Part shown: positions 27,418 through 34,922 of the stretch, one piece after another
Layout: each line of letters opens with the position of its first letter
Numbering within the stretch: the stretch's first letter is position 1
Assembly: GCA_018714105.1 (NCBI GenBank)
Contig: DVNW01000012.1
Span: 1-38,591, forward strand
DNA from: Candidatus Faecicola pullistercoris
Lineage (GTDB): Bacteria; Bacillota; Clostridia; Christensenellales; CAG-917
Direction: 5' to 3'
DNA: 38,591 nt
The notes under the pieces: model-generated
Database searches by the model: none
The model's input: only the letters and a program-made list of their open reading frames with translations
What the model was told of the DNA's origin: nothing
Position numbers and translations under genes: made by a program

Positions 27418-27456
27418 ACTTGTGAGGATTTATAATGAAACTAACAGACTTTTATT

Positions 27457-27645
27457 CTATTTTCCGTCCGCGGTTTTGGAGGGACATTGCGAATTGCGGC
27501 AGCAGGCGCAAGCGGTTTTGTCCGATTTGCAATCGCACCCGCAGGATGTTTTCCCTTTTTTTAATCTGACGACGTTGTAAACCACGGTAAACAAAACGAT
27601 CAGTCCTGCTCCTATTCCTACTAAAACGGGTATCAGATTATCCAT
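27457..27645 (-). CDS. FeoB-associated Cys-rich membrane protein
   Basis: A 62-residue protein with one N-terminal membrane helix (about 5-27, LIPVLVGIGAGLIVLFTVVY) and a short cytoplasmic Cys-rich tail with the pattern CGCDC, then CACC, then C. This matches the small Cys-rich proteins that follow feoB in many Clostridia, where they take the place of FeoC. Its role in Fe(II) transport is not established; metal binding by the cysteines is inferred. The ATG at 27645 lies one base after the feoB stop, and its ribosome site GGGAG is inside the end of feoB, so it is translationally linked. It is the last gene of the operon. Confidence 0.92.
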   Translation of the reverse strand: MDNLIPVLVGIGAGLIVLFTVVYNVVRLKKGKTSCGCDCKSDKTACACCRNSQCPSKTADGK

Positions 27646-27646
27646 A

Positions 27647-29914
27647 TCATTCTCCCTTTATTGACTGTTTTACGGCCGATTTCGCGCCTATAACGCCTTT
27701 ATACTTCAAAACGGCCAAAGTGATTAATGCGGCAACAATCAGCGCGAGCACAACGGACGCGGCTACCACGCTTACCTTAAAGAAGACTCCGTACCAGAAC
27801 ACCGCCAGCGAAACCGCGTAAGCCGTAATCATCCAGAACGCTATCGCCGTAAGAGTGTTTTTCTTTCCGCCTAGTTCGCCGTTAGCGGCCGCAACGGCAG
27901 CCATACAGGGTACGGACAGCAGGTTAAATGCCATGAACGAGAACATTGCGGGAACGGATACGTCTATATCGCCCAGCGTACCGCCTATGGCCAGCATTAC
28001 AGCGCCCAATGACGAAGCGAACAGATAATCCGCCGAACCTTCGAGGGCTTCGTCCTCGGAAATACCCGCAAAAACGCCCAGCGTTCCCACTACCATTTCT
28101 TTTGCTATAAGTCCGGTAAACGCCGCTACTACGAACATCCAGCCCTTGTCGCCCATACCGAAACCGAGCGGCACGAACAACCAGGTAAACCATTTGGATA
28201 TGATACCGATTATACTGAACTCGGCGTCCACCATCTGCAACCTGAAATTAAACGAGGTCAGGAACCATATCACGATAACCGCGCCCGTAATAATGGTGGC
28301 GGCCCTGAAAATATAGTGTTTGAGTTTCTGCCACAGATAAATCATGGTATTTTTAAACTGAGGCATTCTGTATTCGGGCAGTTCCATAATAAACGGAGGA
28401 GTCTCGCCTTTTACAACCGTCTTTTTAAGCAGCAGCGAAGCCAGAACGGCAACGGCAATGCCAAGGATATACATCGAATACACTATAAGCGTGGCGTTAA
28501 GGTTGGTATAAGCCAATGCGAACACTCCGCCGAAAGCCGCCCATATCGGAAGTTTCGCGCCGCAGGAAAAGAAAGGCGCAAGCATAACCGTTCTCTTTCT
28601 TTCGGCCTCGTTTTCCAGTGTTCTGGTAGCCATAATGCCGGGCACCGCGCAGCCGAAACACATTATAAGGGGCATAAAAGCCTTGCCCGATAACCCGAAC
28701 TTACGGAAAGCGCGATCCAGTATAAATGCTACTCTTGCCATGTAACCGCTGTCTTCGAGTATGGAAAGGAAGAGGAAAAGCACCAGTATCTGCGGAATGA
28801 ACGACAGCACCGAGAATACACCCGAAAGCAATCCGTCGCAGATAAGTCCCGTGTACCACGTACCCTCGGGCATAGCCCCCGAAACTGCGTCGCCTATGGT
28901 TGCCGTCAGCCAGTCCATAGCGTTGAAGAGGATAACGCCGGGAGAATTCAGGGCGTCCGTACCCAGAATGGGAATATCGAAAGTGCCCTCTTTGATAAAC
29001 AGCCCCAGCAGAAGGAAGTTTTCGCTGAAAGTCAGATGGAAAACGGCAAGCATTATTGCCAGAAATATAGGAATACCCCAAACCTTATGCGTAAGAATTC
29101 TGTCTATCCTGTCGCTTTTGGAAAGGGCGCGTTCCTGCTCCGCCTTTTTGATCAGACCGGAAAACTTATGTTCTATGTACTTATATCTGAGGTCGGCCAC
29201 CACGCCTTCGAAGTCCCCCTCGAAAAGTCCGGTATCCACTTCGGAAGTAAGACTGCCCGCCTCTTCTGCAAGATCAGGATACTTCTTTGTTTCGAGTTCG
29301 TCCTTTTCGATAAGTTTTACGGCATGAAAAGCCGCGTCGGCAATTCCGTTTTGCTCATACAGTTTATAAACTTTATCGTAAACCGAACTTAAAATGCCGT
29401 TTTTGATTACCGAACTTCCTTTTCTGTCGATTTTTGCCGCCTTGTAGGCTTTGTCCATCAGCTCGGACAGATTTGTGCCTTTAAGCGCGCTTATCTCTGT
29501 TACGGGTACGCCGAGTTCTTTTTCGAGCCCTGCGGAGTCCACCCGTCCGCCCGCCTTTGACAGCGCGTCCGTCATGTTAAGAGCGATAACCACAGGCGTG
29601 TCTGTTTCGAGAAGCTGTGTGGTAAGATACAGATTTCTTTCAAGGTTAGTCACGTCCACGATGTTGATTACGCAATCGGGTTTTTCGTCCAGTATAAAGT
29701 TTCTTGAAACGATTTCCTCCGGCGTGTAAGGGGACAGCGAATATATTCCGGGAAGGTCTACTATTTCCACCTTCTCGTCCAGTTTTTTGTAAGTGCCCGT
29801 TCTTTTGTCTACGGTTACGCCGGGCCAGTTTCCGACGTGCGCCGTACTGCCCGTAAGCGCATTGAACAACGTGGTCTTGCCGCTGTTGGGATTTCCTGCC
29901 AATGCAAACTTCAT
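27647..29914 (-). CDS. feoB: Ferrous iron transporter FeoB
   Basis: A 755-aa inner-membrane Fe(II) importer with an N-terminal GTPase. G motifs: GNPNSGKT (7-14), switch region GNWPGVTV, DLPG (53-56), NMTD (113-116) and SALKG. A helical insertion domain follows, then a membrane part with two related gate regions; SCGAKLPIWAAF and CFGCAVPGIMATRTL are typical FeoB core segments. The length is normal. The ATG at 29914 has GGAGGTG upstream and lies one base after the feoA stop. It is cotranscribed with two feoA genes, the small regulator and the Cys-rich protein, and is probably induced at low iron through the palindromic operator at 30855-30870. Confidence 0.97.
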   Translation of the reverse strand: MKFALAGNPNSGKTTLFNALTGSTAHVGNWPGVTVDKRTGTYKKLDEKVEIVDLPGIYSLSPYTPEEIVSRNFILDEKPDCVINIVDVTNLERNLYLTTQLLETDTPVVIALNMTDALSKAGGRVDSAGLEKELGVPVTEISALKGTNLSELMDKAYKAAKIDRKGSSVIKNGILSSVYDKVYKLYEQNGIADAAFHAVKLIEKDELETKKYPDLAEEAGSLTSEVDTGLFEGDFEGVVADLRYKYIEHKFSGLIKKAEQERALSKSDRIDRILTHKVWGIPIFLAIMLAVFHLTFSENFLLLGLFIKEGTFDIPILGTDALNSPGVILFNAMDWLTATIGDAVSGAMPEGTWYTGLICDGLLSGVFSVLSFIPQILVLFLFLSILEDSGYMARVAFILDRAFRKFGLSGKAFMPLIMCFGCAVPGIMATRTLENEAERKRTVMLAPFFSCGAKLPIWAAFGGVFALAYTNLNATLIVYSMYILGIAVAVLASLLLKKTVVKGETPPFIMELPEYRMPQFKNTMIYLWQKLKHYIFRAATIITGAVIVIWFLTSFNFRLQMVDAEFSIIGIISKWFTWLFVPLGFGMGDKGWMFVVAAFTGLIAKEMVVGTLGVFAGISEDEALEGSADYLFASSLGAVMLAIGGTLGDIDVSVPAMFSFMAFNLLSVPCMAAVAAANGELGGKKNTLTAIAFWMITAYAVSLAVFWYGVFFKVSVVAASVVLALIVAALITLAVLKYKGVIGAKSAVKQSIKGE

Positions 29915-29915
29915 T

Positions 29916-30143
29916 TTACACCTCCATCAAAATAGTCTGAGCTTCGCTTTTGCGAACGGACAGGCTGTACCCGCGAAGATTTATTTCAAGCGGATCGCCC
30001 AGAGGCGCAGCCTTTTTCATGACGATTTCCACGCCGGGCGTCACGCCCATATCCAGAATTCTTCTGCGCAGCTTTCCTTCCGCGCAAACGGCTTTTACCC
30101 GCCCTTTTTCGTCGGGCTTGAACAAATCGAGCGTCTTTTCCAT
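29916..30143 (-). CDS. feoA: FeoA-type SH3-like protein (second copy)
   Basis: A 75-aa cytoplasmic FeoA domain. The family pattern is seen in LRRRILDMGVTPGVEI and DPLEINLRGYSLSVRKSEAQTI. The start at 30143 has an AGGAGG ribosome site that overlaps the stop codon of the preceding feoA; an upstream in-frame start lacks one. FeoA is thought to interact with FeoB and support Fe(II) uptake. Tandem feoA genes before feoB are common in Clostridia. The stop codon is one base from the feoB ATG, so tight coupling is likely. Confidence 0.95.
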   Translation of the reverse strand: MEKTLDLFKPDEKGRVKAVCAEGKLRRRILDMGVTPGVEIVMKKAAPLGDPLEINLRGYSLSVRKSEAQTILMEV

Positions 30144-30151
30144 ATAACCTC

Positions 30152-30364
30152 CTAAGCAACGCATATTTTCATTGCAAGTGCCTTGTTTATTGCCAGCTTG
30201 CAATCTTTGACTTTTACTATGACGTTTCCGCCGTTGTCGAACATGCTTACAATCTTTCCTCCGACCAGTATGCCGAGATTTTTCAGATGCCTCGAAGTCT
30301 TTTCGTCGGCATTAATTTTTGTTACGGTAAGCTCCGTGTTAAAAGGCGCAAATGCAAGATTCAT
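30152..30364 (-). CDS. feoA: FeoA-type SH3-like protein (first copy)
   Basis: A 70-aa FeoA domain, more divergent than the second copy: HLKNLGILVGGKIVSMF and GNVIVKVKDCKLAINKALAMKI match the family. It follows the small regulator by 4 bp, with GGAAGG as ribosome site, and ends 8 bp before the next feoA. Two FeoA proteins may form different partners for FeoB; this is inference. Confidence 0.92.
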   Translation of the reverse strand: MNLAFAPFNTELTVTKINADEKTSRHLKNLGILVGGKIVSMFDNGGNVIVKVKDCKLAINKALAMKICVA

Positions 30365-30368
30365 ATTT

Positions 30369-30728
30369 TCAACCTTCCTTCCCGTTCAATTCGGTAATTT
30401 TTTTAATACAAACGTCGTCGAAAACCGCCGCGATGCGAAGTGCATAATTATCCGCCGCGGCCTTACGCAGGCCAAGTTCGTTTTCAAGCCGCGCGGATAT
30501 GACGCAGGCACATGCTTTGTATCTGCGTGCCTCTTCGGCTCCTTTTTTGGTAAGCGAAAGCGATTTATCCGCTTCCCTTTTCAGCAGTCCCGCGCAAATC
30601 AGGTTGTCCGCGGCGCGACACACGCTGGGCGCGCTTACCGAAAGCGACTTTGCCAGTTCGGCCGTTTTTACCGATCCGCCCGCGCCGTAAGCCGCAAGTA
30701 AATATTTTATCTGAGATAAAGTCAGCAT
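30369..30728 (-). CDS. Small DtxR-like winged-helix regulator of the feo operon
   Basis: A 119-aa DNA-binding protein. Residues 19-67 fit the DtxR/MntR winged helix: VKTAELAKSLSVSAPSVCRA for the helix-turn-helix, LICAGLLKRE, and a wing LSLTKKGAEEA. Residues 68-115 resemble the dimerisation helices but lack the third SH3-like domain, as in MntR. By my alignment, the DtxR metal ligands Cys102, Glu105 and His106 fall on Ala, Ile and Ala (in the stretch DNYALRIAAVFDDV). Instead there are five cysteines (37, 45, 73, 75, 107), including a CxC. It may sense iron differently from DtxR. It is the first gene of the feo operon and most likely controls the palindromes in its own promoter. A MarR-type annotation is the main alternative. 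Confidence 0.82.
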   Translation of the reverse strand: MLTLSQIKYLLAAYGAGGSVKTAELAKSLSVSAPSVCRAADNLICAGLLKREADKSLSLTKKGAEEARRYKACACVISARLENELGLRKAAADNYALRIAAVFDDVCIKKITELNGKEG

Positions 30729-30766
30729 TGCACACCGTCCCGTAAATTTTCACAAGATTTTTACTC

Positions 30767-30784
30767 AGTTCGCCTATGCGAACT
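30767..30784 (-). promoter_or_regulatory. Hairpin in the feo leader
   Basis: A perfect 7-bp stem AGTTCGC/GCGAACT with a 4-nt loop, in the untranslated leader 40 bp before the regulator start. No T-run follows, so it is not a terminator; it could stabilise the mRNA or bind a regulator. Confidence 0.5.
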
Positions 30785-30823
30785 TGTTGTTTCAAAAAAA
30801 GCAATATACATTATTGCGGTTAA

Positions 30824-30852
30824 ATTTTAGCATATAAATCAAACCCTGTCAA
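30824..30852 (-). promoter_or_regulatory. Promoter of the feo operon
   Basis: On the minus strand TTGACA (30847-30852), 17 bp, TAAAAT (30824-30829). The spacer ends in ATATGC, and together with the -10 box forms ATATGCTAA, a half-site identical to the right half of the palindrome upstream. A repressor bound there would cover the -10 box. Confidence 0.8.
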
Positions 30853-30854
30853 AC

Positions 30855-30870
30855 GTTAGCATATGCTAAC
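30855..30870. promoter_or_regulatory. 16-bp palindromic operator, probably for the DtxR-like regulator
   Basis: GTTAGCATATGCTAAC is a perfect palindrome two bases upstream of the -35 box of the feo promoter. Its outer TTAG/CTAA halves resemble DtxR-family boxes. A second half-site, ATATGCTAA, overlaps the -10 box. The adjacent regulator gene is the obvious candidate to bind it. Confidence 0.7.
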
Positions 30871-31047
30871 TCGACTGTTTTCGTGCTTGTTTTTATATAA
30901 TACAAAAAAATCGAAACTTTTAAGCGCGCCTGTCAGGCGGGCAACCGTACGCGCTTGCATAAAGGCAGATATTCCGTTAAGGGGCTATTAGTATTCTGAA
31001 AAATTATTTGTTAACCGTGTCAAAAACCGTGTCGGCGGTATTTCAGG
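30871..31047. other. Gene-free segment with unexplained inverted repeats
   Basis: This is the gene-free stretch between the feo operator and the tRNA terminator. It holds a 7-bp inverted repeat AAGCGCG (30922-30928) / CGCGCTT (30950-30956) enclosing GCCTGTCAGGC, a 9-bp direct repeat AACCGTGTC with 12-bp period (31013 and 31025), and a possible outer pair CTGAAA (30996) / TTTCAG (31041). TATAAT at 30896-30901 on the plus strand has only a poor -35. No gene can be supported; an uncharacterised small RNA is possible. Confidence 0.3.
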
Positions 31048-31082
31048 TAAAAAAATACGGGCCGTTTTATTAAAACGCCCGT
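31048..31082 (-). terminator. Terminator of tRNA-Pro
   Basis: On the minus strand a hairpin ACGGGCGTTTT.../...ACGGCCCGT (31057-31082), with one bulged base, is followed by ATTTTTTTA (31048-31056). It begins 7 bp past the tRNA 3' end. Confidence 0.85.
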
Positions 31083-31088
31083 AAATAC

Positions 31089-31165
31089 TGGTCTGGGTGA
31101 GAAGATTTGAACTTCCGGCCTCTTGAACCCCATTCAAGCGCGCTACCAAGCTGCGCCACACCCAG
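31089..31165 (-). tRNA. tRNA-Pro (anticodon GGG)
   Basis: A 77-nt cloverleaf: acceptor stem CTGGGTG/CACCCAG, discriminator A and encoded CCA. The D-arm is GGCGCAGCTTGGTAGCGC. The anticodon stem CTTGA/TCAAG encloses a 7-nt loop with T33, GGG at 34-36 and G37, as expected for tRNA-Pro. The T-arm contains GTTCAAAT. Own promoter and terminator. Confidence 0.97.
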
Positions 31166-31182
31166 AAATTATTTGCTATGCT

Positions 31183-31211
31183 ATTATACAAAATTATTTT
31201 TGCTTTTGCAA
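31183..31211 (-). promoter_or_regulatory. Promoter of tRNA-Pro
   Basis: TTGCAA (31206-31211), 17 bp, TATAAT (31183-31188) on the minus strand. Transcription would start about ten bases before the tRNA 5' end. Confidence 0.75.
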
Positions 31212-31249
31212 GCGATTTAACGGATAATTTGAAAGGTATTGTAATTTTA

Positions 31250-31282
31250 TTGCGGACGGAAAAAATCTGTCTCCGTCCGCAA
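31250..31282 (-). terminator. Terminator of the hydCBA operon
   Basis: An 11-bp perfect stem (31250-31260 with 31272-31282, TTGCGGACGGA arms) and an 11-nt loop, 6 bp after the hydA stop. The following T content on the minus strand is modest (TAAAATTAC). Confidence 0.75.
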
Positions 31283-31287
31283 CGGTA

Positions 31288-33033
31288 TCAGTAATTGTTA
31301 CGCTTGATATATCTGGTATGCAAAAGCTCGTGCGCTTTGTGGCTGCCGGGCTTTTCGAGGAAGGTGTCGTAAAGTTCCTTAACGGCGGGATTCTCATGCG
31401 ATTTTCTGAGCGTCGCCTTTGCGTCTGCGTCGTAAACAGCCTTCGCGCGCATTTCTCTGATGTCCGAATTGTTGCGGGTAAAGGCGTCGTGTATAGGCTG
31501 TCCGCCGCCGTTTACGCAGCCTCCGGGGCAGCTCATGACTTCCACGAAATGATAATTGCTTTCGCCCGCTCTTATCTTTTCAAGCAGTTTTCGAGCGTTT
31601 GCGAGGCCGCTTACCACGGCAACCCTGACCTGCTTGCCCGCAACGTCCGCAGCGGCTTCTTTAATGCCTTTCATACCTCTTACTTCGGTAAAATCGGGAC
31701 TTTTTGCGGGTTTGTTTTCCAAAACTTCCTTAACCGTACGGAGCGCGGCCTCCATAACTCCGCCGCTCGCGCCGAAGATAAGCCCCGCGCCCGTGCTTAT
31801 ACCCAAAGGCGTGTCGAACTTCTCGTCGGGAAGACTCTCGAACATTATCCCCTTGCGCTTGATAAGCCTGGCAAGTTCTCTCGTGGTCAGTACGTAATCG
31901 ATATCGGGCATGCCCGAAGCATTCTGGAATTCCCTGCCCTTTTCAAATTTTTTGGCAACGCACGGCATGACGGTAACCACCACTATATCCGAAGCGGTCA
32001 GGCCCGTTTTCTGCGCATAATAGGTCTTGCACATGGCGCCGAACATCTGCTGAGGCGATTTGCACGTAGACAGATTTTCAAGCATATCGGGGTAATTGTG
32101 CTCCATAAACTTAATCCAGGCAGGAGAACAGCTTGTGAACATAGGCAATTTTCCGCCGTTGTTGAGTCGGTCGATAAACTCCGTCCCCTCTTCCATAACG
32201 GTAAGGTCGGCGGCGAAATCAACGTCGAACACGTTATTAAACCCAAGTCTTCTCAAAGCGGTCACCATTTTACCCTCGACGTTCGTGCCGACGGGATAAC
32301 CGAATTCTTCTCCCAGGCCCACCCTAACGGCGGGAGCCGTGCCCACTATAACGTATTTACGCTCGTCGGCAAGAGCCTCCGAAACCTCGTCTATTTCCTC
32401 TTTTTCGCGTAACGCGCCCGTCGGACATACCGCGATACATTGTCCGCACCCTACGCACGGGGTATCGGCAAGGCCCATCTCGAAGGGGCTTCCTATATGC
32501 GTATGGAAACCTCTTTCGCTGGCGCCGATAACGGAAACGCCCTGTACGGAATTACATACGGCGACGCAACGCCTGCACAGGATACATTTATTGTTGTCCC
32601 TGATAAGGTAAGGGGTAGTCGCGTCAATCTCGTAATTCGTCCTTTCTCCCTCGAACTTTTTGCTGTCGCAACCGTATTCGTAGGACAGTTTCTGAAGCTC
32701 GCAGTTACCGTTTCTTATACAGCTCAGGCAATTCTGCTCGTGGTCGGACAGAATAAGTTCCAGAGTTTTTCGCCTGCTTTCGGTAACCCGTTTTGAATTG
32801 GTAACGACTTCGGTGCCCTCTCTTTCGAGCGGATACACGCAGGCTGCGACAAGACTTCTCGCGCCCTTTACTTCCACTACGCAGATACGGCACGCGCCTA
32901 TGGCGTTTATATCTTTAAGATAACACAGCGTGGGAATCCTGATTCCCGCAGCCTTGGCGGCGTCGAGAATGGTGGTCCCCCTTTCGACTTCTATTTCCTG
33001 ATTATCTATTTTTACTTTAATAAAATCACTCAT
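31288..33033 (-). CDS. hydA: [FeFe] hydrogenase catalytic subunit HydA (NADH/ferredoxin type)
   Basis: The catalytic subunit reduces protons to H2. Start at 33033 (581 aa), 11 bp after hydB; AGGCGG is the ribosome site. N-terminal [2Fe-2S] domain with Cys37, 48, 51, 65. Then the NuoG-type cluster with His98 and Cys102, 105, 111. Two [4Fe-4S] motifs follow: Cys150/153/156/160 and Cys193/196/199/203. H-cluster loops: TSCSPAW (Cys302), MPCVAKKFE (Cys358) and EVMSCPGGCVNGGGQP (Cys502, Cys506). The first loop has Ser where TSCCPxW enzymes have the second Cys. With HydB and HydC it forms a trimeric cytoplasmic complex, probably using NADH and reduced ferredoxin together (electron confurcation/bifurcation), as in HydABC or Hnd enzymes. 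Maturases HydEFG are not in the window. Confidence 0.94.
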   Translation of the reverse strand: MSDFIKVKIDNQEIEVERGTTILDAAKAAGIRIPTLCYLKDINAIGACRICVVEVKGARSLVAACVYPLEREGTEVVTNSKRVTESRRKTLELILSDHEQNCLSCIRNGNCELQKLSYEYGCDSKKFEGERTNYEIDATTPYLIRDNNKCILCRRCVAVCNSVQGVSVIGASERGFHTHIGSPFEMGLADTPCVGCGQCIAVCPTGALREKEEIDEVSEALADERKYVIVGTAPAVRVGLGEEFGYPVGTNVEGKMVTALRRLGFNNVFDVDFAADLTVMEEGTEFIDRLNNGGKLPMFTSCSPAWIKFMEHNYPDMLENLSTCKSPQQMFGAMCKTYYAQKTGLTASDIVVVTVMPCVAKKFEKGREFQNASGMPDIDYVLTTRELARLIKRKGIMFESLPDEKFDTPLGISTGAGLIFGASGGVMEAALRTVKEVLENKPAKSPDFTEVRGMKGIKEAAADVAGKQVRVAVVSGLANARKLLEKIRAGESNYHFVEVMSCPGGCVNGGGQPIHDAFTRNNSDIREMRAKAVYDADAKATLRKSHENPAVKELYDTFLEKPGSHKAHELLHTRYIKRNNY

Positions 33034-33044
33034 ACTGACACCGC

Positions 33045-34913
33045 CTATTCTTTGATAATTGCGCCGAATTTGCAATTTTCCATACAAACGCCGCATTTAA
33101 TACACGTTTTCGTATCGATAAAGTGCTTCTCGCGTACCGAACCCGAAATAGCGCCCACAGGACATTTCCTGGCGCAAAGAGTACAGCCCTTGCACGCGTC
33201 GGTAATTTTGTAAGTAATAAGTTTTTTGCACACGCCCGCGGGGCAACGCTTGTCGTTAATATGCGCGATATATTCGTCCTTGAAATAGCGCAAGGTGGAA
33301 AGCACGGGGTTGGGGGCCGTCTGTCCTAGGCCGCAAAGCGCGTTATCCTTAATATAGCGGCAAAGCTCGGTAAGTCTGTCGATATCTTCCGGTTCGCCTT
33401 TTCCCGAAGTTATTTTTTCAAGTATTTCCAAAAGGCGTTTGGTACCTATACGGCAAGGGGTACACTTTCCGCACGATTCGTCAACCGTAAATTCGAGGAA
33501 GAATTTGGCTATATCCACCATACACGTATCTTCGTCCATAACGATAAGCCCGCCCGAACCCATCATGGAACCTATCGAAATAAGGTTGTCGTAATCTATA
33601 GGCGTATCGATAAGACTTGCGGGAATACAGCCGCCCGAAGGTCCGCCCGTCTGAGCGGCTTTGAACTTTTTGCCGCCCGGTATGCCTCCGCCTATCTCCT
33701 CGATAATCTCGCGGAGCGTGGTACCCATGGGCACCTCGACGAGTCCCGTATTTGTAATTTTTCCGCCCAGAGCGAATACTTTTGTGCCCTTGGACTTTTC
33801 CGTGCCCATGGACGCGAACCAGTCCGCTCCTTTGAGAATAATCTGAGGTATATTGGCGTAAGTCTCGACGTTGTTAAGCAGAGTCGGCTTGCCGAACAGA
33901 CCCTTAACCGCAGGGAAAGGCGGTCTGGGACGCGGTTCGCCCCGGTTGCCCTCTATGGAGGTCATTAAAGCCGTTTCCTCACCGCAGACGAACGCGCCGG
34001 CTCCAAGCCTTATATCGATGTCGAACGCAAACCCCGAGCCCAGAATATCGTTACCTAAAAGGCCGTATTCGCGCGCCTGACCGATAGCCACGGAAAGACG
34101 CTGAACCGCTATGGGATATTCCGCCCTTACGTAAACGTAACCCTGGTTGGAACCTATCGCGTAACCCGCAATAATCATAGCCTCGATAACTGCATGCGGG
34201 TCGCCTTCGAGTACGGATCTGTCCATAAACGCGCCGGGATCGCCCTCGTCCGCGTTACAGCAAACGTATTTGACTATGTTCTGAGTATTTTTCGCAAACT
34301 GCCATTTCATGCCCGTGGGGAACCCTCCGCCGCCCCTGCCTCTCAGGCCGGACTGCGATACGGTATCTATAACCTGTTGCGGAGTCAGCTCGAAAAGACA
34401 TTTGGCAAGAGCCTCGTAGCCGTCGTACGCTATGTACTCGTCGATATTTTCGGGATCGATATGTCCGCAGTTTCTGAGGGCGACGCGCTTCTGCTTCCTG
34501 TAAAAATCGGTATCGCCCAGTTTGGGAACCTCGTGACTTTCGTGCGCCTTGTCTTTATATAAAAGTCTGTGCACGAGTCTGCCGTTGACGAGATGTTCGC
34601 TCACGATTTCGGCAACGTCCTCGGGTTTGACCATGCTGTAAAAGGTTTCCTCGGGATAAACGATTACGATGGGACCCATGGCGCACAGGCCGAAGCACCC
34701 CGTAAGAACTACCTGTATTTCGTTTTCGAGGCCTGCCTTTTTGATTTCGTCCACGAAATTCTTGTAAATCTGTTTGGATTTGGAAGACGTACAGCCCGTA
34801 CCGCCGCAGCACATGATATGTTTTTTGACGGGCGAATCTCCCATTCTGTCACGCGTGGCAAGAGTTACTTTGAGTGTTTCGCGAATATTTCTTAAATCCT
34901 CTAACGTTTTCAT
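33045..34913 (-). CDS. hydB: Hydrogenase subunit HydB (NuoF-like, NADH/FMN-binding)
   Basis: A 622-aa NuoF-like flavoprotein that exchanges electrons with NAD(H). N-terminal thioredoxin-like [2Fe-2S] domain (Cys36, 41, 73, 77). NADH/FMN site with GRGGGGFPTG (about 192-201) and CNADEGDPGAF. A NuoF-type [4Fe-4S] cluster in ESCGKCTPCRIG and LCGLGQ. The C-terminal extension holds two ferredoxin-like [4Fe-4S] motifs, CKGCTLCARKCPVG and CIKCGVCMENCKFG. This full domain set is typical of HydB/HndC of bifurcating hydrogenases, longer than respiratory NuoF. Start at 34913 with AAGGAG; 9 bp after hydC. Confidence 0.96.
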   Translation of the reverse strand: MKTLEDLRNIRETLKVTLATRDRMGDSPVKKHIMCCGGTGCTSSKSKQIYKNFVDEIKKAGLENEIQVVLTGCFGLCAMGPIVIVYPEETFYSMVKPEDVAEIVSEHLVNGRLVHRLLYKDKAHESHEVPKLGDTDFYRKQKRVALRNCGHIDPENIDEYIAYDGYEALAKCLFELTPQQVIDTVSQSGLRGRGGGGFPTGMKWQFAKNTQNIVKYVCCNADEGDPGAFMDRSVLEGDPHAVIEAMIIAGYAIGSNQGYVYVRAEYPIAVQRLSVAIGQAREYGLLGNDILGSGFAFDIDIRLGAGAFVCGEETALMTSIEGNRGEPRPRPPFPAVKGLFGKPTLLNNVETYANIPQIILKGADWFASMGTEKSKGTKVFALGGKITNTGLVEVPMGTTLREIIEEIGGGIPGGKKFKAAQTGGPSGGCIPASLIDTPIDYDNLISIGSMMGSGGLIVMDEDTCMVDIAKFFLEFTVDESCGKCTPCRIGTKRLLEILEKITSGKGEPEDIDRLTELCRYIKDNALCGLGQTAPNPVLSTLRYFKDEYIAHINDKRCPAGVCKKLITYKITDACKGCTLCARKCPVGAISGSVREKHFIDTKTCIKCGVCMENCKFGAIIKE

Positions 34914-34922
34914 ACCGACTCC

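Noticed and set aside
30873..30901. Plus-strand promoter upstream of the structured intergenic region
   Set aside because: TATAAT is present, but no acceptable -35 box lies at 16-18 bp, and no product can be defined.
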